DNA of 6,992 nucleotides from Acidobacteriota bacterium. GTDB taxonomy: Bacteria; Acidobacteriota; Terriglobia; Terriglobales; Acidobacteriaceae. The DNA is taken from the NCBI GenBank assembly GCA_021810175.1, contig JAJZJJ010000148.1, forward strand, positions 1 to 6,992, in the 5' to 3' direction. Positions 4,467-6,992 of this stretch are shown here, piece by piece. Numbering within the stretch: the first letter of the stretch is position 1; each line of letters opens with the position of its first letter. The translations under genes and the position numbers were made by a program. The notes below the pieces were generated by a model. It did no database searches and had not been told where the DNA came from. It worked only from the letters and a program-made list of their open reading frames with translations.

Positions 4467-6842
4467 GTGTCTGACTCTCTTTCCCAGGCCATCGCGCAAT
4501 CGTGGAACATCCCGCTCCTTCCCACGATCGGATCCATCGTGCTGGCAGCGATTTACGTTCGTGGCTGGCGTCTCGCCCATGCCACTCGCGCCCGCGAGCT
4601 CCCGCCCTGGCGCATGCTCTGCTTCCTCTCCGGCATCGCCATCGCCTGGCTCGCCATCGCCTCGCCTCTCGACGCTCTCGGCCAGTTCCTGCTCTTCGCC
4701 CACATGACGCAGCACGTCCTGCTCATGTCCGTCGCGCCGCTGCTCATTGTGCTCGGTGCGCCTACGGTCCCCATTCTGCGCGGACTGCCGCGCTCCTTCG
4801 TCAAAAACGACCTCGCCCCCTGGATGAACTCCAAAGCCTTCCATTGGCTGCAGGATCTCGTCACCCATCCCGCCTTTGTCTGGATCATCACCAATCTTTC
4901 CTTCGTCCTCTGGCATGTGCCCGCCGCCTACGAACTCGCGCTGCGCAACAATACCTGGCACGACGTCGAACACGCCTGCTTCTTCTTCACCTTCCTCGCC
5001 TTCTGGTGGATCGTGCTGCAGCCCTGGCCCAGCCGCAGCCGCTGGTCGCGCTGGTTTGTCCTGCCTTTCCTCGCTGGAGCGGAGCTGATCAACACCGGCG
5101 TCTCGCTCTTCCTGGTCTTTTACGGCAAGGTCGTCTATCCCACCTACGCGCAGGTCCCGCGCATCTTCGGCATCAGCCCGCTCATTGATCAGACCGCCGC
5201 TGGCGCCGAGATGTGGGTCATGGGCTCCATGGCCTTCTGGATTCCGCTCATGGTCATCACCATGCAGCTGCTCTCGCCCGGCCGCCGCAGCAGGATGGCC
5301 TTTGCCTATCAGCGCACGCACGCTCGCGTTCGCCGCCCTGCGCCCAGGCCCTTCGATCTGCTTGCCACGCCCATCCTCGGCCCCATGCTGCGCTCGCGCT
5401 TTGGCCGCGCCGGCCTCCAAAGCCTCACGCTGCTGCTCATCGCCGCGCTCATTCTCGATGGCATCCACGGCACCCCGCTCAGCGGCCTCAACCTCGCCGG
5501 CTCCGTGCTCTGGAATATCCTCCGGCCCTTCAACCTGCTGCTCTTCTTCATCGCCGGCAATCTCTTCTGCATGGCATGCCCCTTCACGCTGCCGCGCGAA
5601 CTCGCCCGCTTCTTCGGCCTCGGCAAACTTCGCTTCCCCAGCTGGCTCAGGAACAAATGGCCCGCCACCATCCTGCTCGTCATCTTCTTCTGGACCTACG
5701 AGCACTTTGCCCTCTGGAACTCGCCGCTCTACACCGCTTATGTGCTCATCGCCTACATTGTCGCGGTCTTTGTTATCGACTCCGTCTTCCGCGGCGCAAA
5801 CTTCTGCAAATACGTCTGCCCCATCGGACAGTTCAACTTCTTCGCATCGCTCATCTCCCCGCTCGACCTCGGCGTAAAGAGCCAGCAAGTCTGCTCCAGC
5901 TGCTCCTCGCGCGACTGCATCCGCGGCAACGAAACCCAGCGCGGCTGCGAGCTGCAGCTTTATCTGCCCACCAAGGTCGGCAACATGGACTGCACCATGT
6001 GCATGGACTGCGTCAAGGCATGCCCCACCGACAATATCGCCATCACGCTGCAGTCCCCCATGCGCGACCTTACGCGCAATCCCGTCCGCTCCTCGCTCCG
6101 CAAATTCTCCAATCGTTTTGACGTCGCCGTCCTCGTCCTCCTCCTCAGTGTCGGCTCCATCTTCAACGCCGGCGTCATGATCGCGCCCGTCGTCGATCGC
6201 CTCGAAGCACTCGAAGCCGCGCACTCTTTCCTCGCCACCAACCTCGGCACGCTGCTCATGGCCGCTGCAGTGTTCACCGCGCTCCTCGCCCTCTGCATGG
6301 TCATCGCCAAGGCATTGCAAATCTTCTCCAATCAATCCAGTCCCCGCACCATCTTCTGCCGCTTCGCCTTCGCCATGGTCCCCCTCGGACTCGCCATGTG
6401 GGCCGCGCACCTCACCTTCCACTTCGTCACCGCCACTTCCACATTCCTACCCTCCGTCCAGCATGCATGGCACGCCCTCACCGGCGCAGCCCACCACCAC
6501 GCCGCATCCATGCAGTCCATGGCCAACATGCCCGGCATGAACATGCAAAGCATGCAGTCCATGACATCCATGCCCGCCATGGACATGATCAGCAAACCCT
6601 CCCAGCTCATGCTCATTCCCGGAGCCAAGGGTATCAACCTCTTCAGCCTCCAGATCTGGATGCTCGATCTCGGCCTGCTCCTCACCCTCTACGCCGGCTG
6701 GCGCCTGGTCCGCGAGATGACTACCACCGTCCGCAACGCCGCTGCCATGCTCACCATCTGGGCCCTCAGCAGCACAGCCTTTTACGCCATCTGCCTCTGG
6801 ATCTACACCCAGCCGATGGAAATGCGCGGGATGGGAATGTGA
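4467..6842 (+). CDS. CtaG (caa3-type) oxidase-assembly domain fused to a NapH/NosR/CcoG-like 4Fe-4S membrane protein, with Met/His-rich copper-binding-like loop
   Basis: A 791-residue polytopic membrane protein with a GTG start; AGGA lies 11 nt upstream and there is no in-frame ATG upstream. Residues about 15-275 match the caa3_CtaG family: 'HMTQHVLLM' (H79, H83), 'LWHVPAAYELAL' (H150), 'WHDVEHACFFF' (H165, H169) and 'DQTAAGAEMW'. That family serves copper-site assembly of haem-copper oxidases. Residues about 315-530 form a polyferredoxin membrane domain with C368MACP, C447KYVCP, a C476-x2-C479-x4-C484-x9-C494 set and a classic C509-x2-C512-x2-C515-x3-C519-P cluster motif, as in NapH, NosR and CcoG. 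CcoG is an established cupric reductase for cbb3 oxidase assembly. Residues 666-707 are His/Met-rich and the tail ends in spaced methionines. Both are predicted outside the membrane if the clusters face the cytoplasm. CtaG alone is usually about 300 residues, so this is a clear fusion. The copper reduction-and-delivery role is inferred. Confidence 0.92.
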   Translation: MSDSLSQAIAQSWNIPLLPTIGSIVLAAIYVRGWRLAHATRARELPPWRMLCFLSGIAIAWLAIASPLDALGQFLLFAHMTQHVLLMSVAPLLIVLGAPTVPILRGLPRSFVKNDLAPWMNSKAFHWLQDLVTHPAFVWIITNLSFVLWHVPAAYELALRNNTWHDVEHACFFFTFLAFWWIVLQPWPSRSRWSRWFVLPFLAGAELINTGVSLFLVFYGKVVYPTYAQVPRIFGISPLIDQTAAGAEMWVMGSMAFWIPLMVITMQLLSPGRRSRMAFAYQRTHARVRRPAPRPFDLLATPILGPMLRSRFGRAGLQSLTLLLIAALILDGIHGTPLSGLNLAGSVLWNILRPFNLLLFFIAGNLFCMACPFTLPRELARFFGLGKLRFPSWLRNKWPATILLVIFFWTYEHFALWNSPLYTAYVLIAYIVAVFVIDSVFRGANFCKYVCPIGQFNFFASLISPLDLGVKSQQVCSSCSSRDCIRGNETQRGCELQLYLPTKVGNMDCTMCMDCVKACPTDNIAITLQSPMRDLTRNPVRSSLRKFSNRFDVAVLVLLLSVGSIFNAGVMIAPVVDRLEALEAAHSFLATNLGTLLMAAAVFTALLALCMVIAKALQIFSNQSSPRTIFCRFAFAMVPLGLAMWAAHLTFHFVTATSTFLPSVQHAWHALTGAAHHHAASMQSMANMPGMNMQSMQSMTSMPAMDMISKPSQLMLIPGAKGINLFSLQIWMLDLGLLLTLYAGWRLVREMTTTVRNAAAMLTIWALSSTAFYAICLWIYTQPMEMRGMGM
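6462..6587 (+). other. Segment encoding the Met/His-rich extracytoplasmic loop
   Basis: This part of the CtaG-fusion gene encodes residues 666-707. Histidines at 666, 669 and 676-678 are followed by ten methionines between 682 and 707, arranged as repeated MxxM, MxM and SMxxM-like units. Such methionine motifs bind Cu(I) in CopA/CopC/PcoC/CTR-type copper proteins, and His clusters bind Cu(II). The repetitive ATG codons also make this DNA locally repetitive. The loop lies between transmembrane segments at about 629-660 and 720-745. Confidence 0.7.
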
Positions 6843-6992
6843 TGACCAGGCGCTATTTGCTACTCATACTGTTACTCATCCTCACCGGCCGGGCCTTCGC
6901 CGATGGCGGACGCCTCCAGTTCCGCAAGCCCGCCGGCCCCTTCACCGTCACGCTCTTCACCACGCCCGACCCGCTCACCCGGGGCCGCGCCG
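6842..6992 (+). CDS. Secreted small protein, FixH/YtkA-like (N-terminal fragment)
   Basis: The ATG at 6842 shares one base with the TGA of the CtaG-fusion gene (TGATG), so translation is likely coupled; a GGGAA stretch lies 4 nt upstream. The 50 visible residues start with MTRRYLLLILLLILTGRAFA, a Sec signal with a likely AFA-D cleavage site. A segment then follows with 'FRKPAGPFTVTLFTTPDPLTRG'. The pattern 'PFxVTLFTxPxPLxxG' resembles the beginning of FixH/YtkA-like domains, which occur beside oxidase-assembly and copper-handling genes. The 3' end lies outside the window, so domain membership is tentative. The existence of the gene is well supported by its coupling and signal peptide. Confidence 0.75.
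   Translation, partial: MTRRYLLLILLLILTGRAFADGGRLQFRKPAGPFTVTLFTTPDPLTRGRA

Noticed and set aside
4240..4707. Plus-strand frame of 155 codons starting inside CRP-type site 3
   Set aside because: It overlaps the true GTG-started gene in another frame, has Ser/Pro-rich random-looking composition and starts inside a regulatory palindrome.
5213..6121. Plus-strand frame of about 300 codons inside the CtaG fusion
   Set aside because: It is a shifted reading of the same GC-rich gene, rich in Arg, His, Pro and Leu, with no ribosome-binding site and no recognisable domain.
4197..6422. Very long minus-strand open frame (741 codons) opposite the CtaG fusion
   Set aside because: The product is Glu/Gly/Ala/Asp-rich without any motif, as expected from the complement of GC-rich codons. 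It also runs through the CRP/FNR array. The plus strand carries clear CtaG and 4Fe-4S motifs.

Overview
The window looks like a piece of an Acidobacteriota-type chromosome, perhaps a Terriglobales-like soil lineage. This is an inference from the gene families (ASPIC/UnbV FG-GAP protein, YVTN propeller, hydrazine-synthase-alpha-like monohaem protein, CtaG-type membrane protein), the high GC content and the codon use. There is no rRNA or marker gene to prove it. Nearly all of the sequence is used by two divergent, tightly packed operons separated by one regulatory intergenic region. No tRNA, rRNA, CRISPR array, insertion sequence or clear intrinsic terminator was seen.

Left operon (minus strand, read from about 3804 down to 1): (i) a secreted PD40-type propeller protein with one CxxCH haem motif, resembling the hydrazine synthase alpha-subunit middle-domain family; (ii) a Tat-exported seven-calcium-loop FG-GAP/VCBS protein with a C-terminal ASPIC/UnbV domain (CRTAC1 family); (iii) a secreted YVTN/YncE-like propeller protein cut off by the window edge. 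The genes are 7 nt apart and then overlap by ATGA, so they are probably one co-translated unit. All three products act outside the cytoplasmic membrane and all are propeller or propeller-like. A weak 74-codon reading frame lies upstream and also overlaps the first gene by ATGA.

Intergenic region (3805-4466): its main feature is an array of three TGTGA-N6-TCACA palindromes with centres exactly 23 bp apart (4186-4247), the signature of a CRP/FNR-superfamily regulator. A second, different palindrome (TAACGA-AC-TCGTTA) lies 44 bp to the left. The array sits where it could serve either promoter.

Right operon (plus strand, from 4467): a 791-residue membrane protein that fuses an N-terminal caa3-type CtaG copper/oxidase-assembly domain to a NapH/NosR/CcoG-like polyferredoxin membrane domain. 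It also carries a Met/His-rich extracytoplasmic loop and a Met-rich C-terminal tail. Its stop codon overlaps the start of a secreted protein, truncated by the window edge, that resembles the FixH/YtkA-like small proteins of oxidase and copper-handling clusters. Read together, the right operon looks like a one-polypeptide machine for reducing, holding and delivering copper to a respiratory copper enzyme. The shared regulatory region suggests that the haem/propeller operon may respond to the same respiratory signal. These functional links are inferences, not demonstrated.
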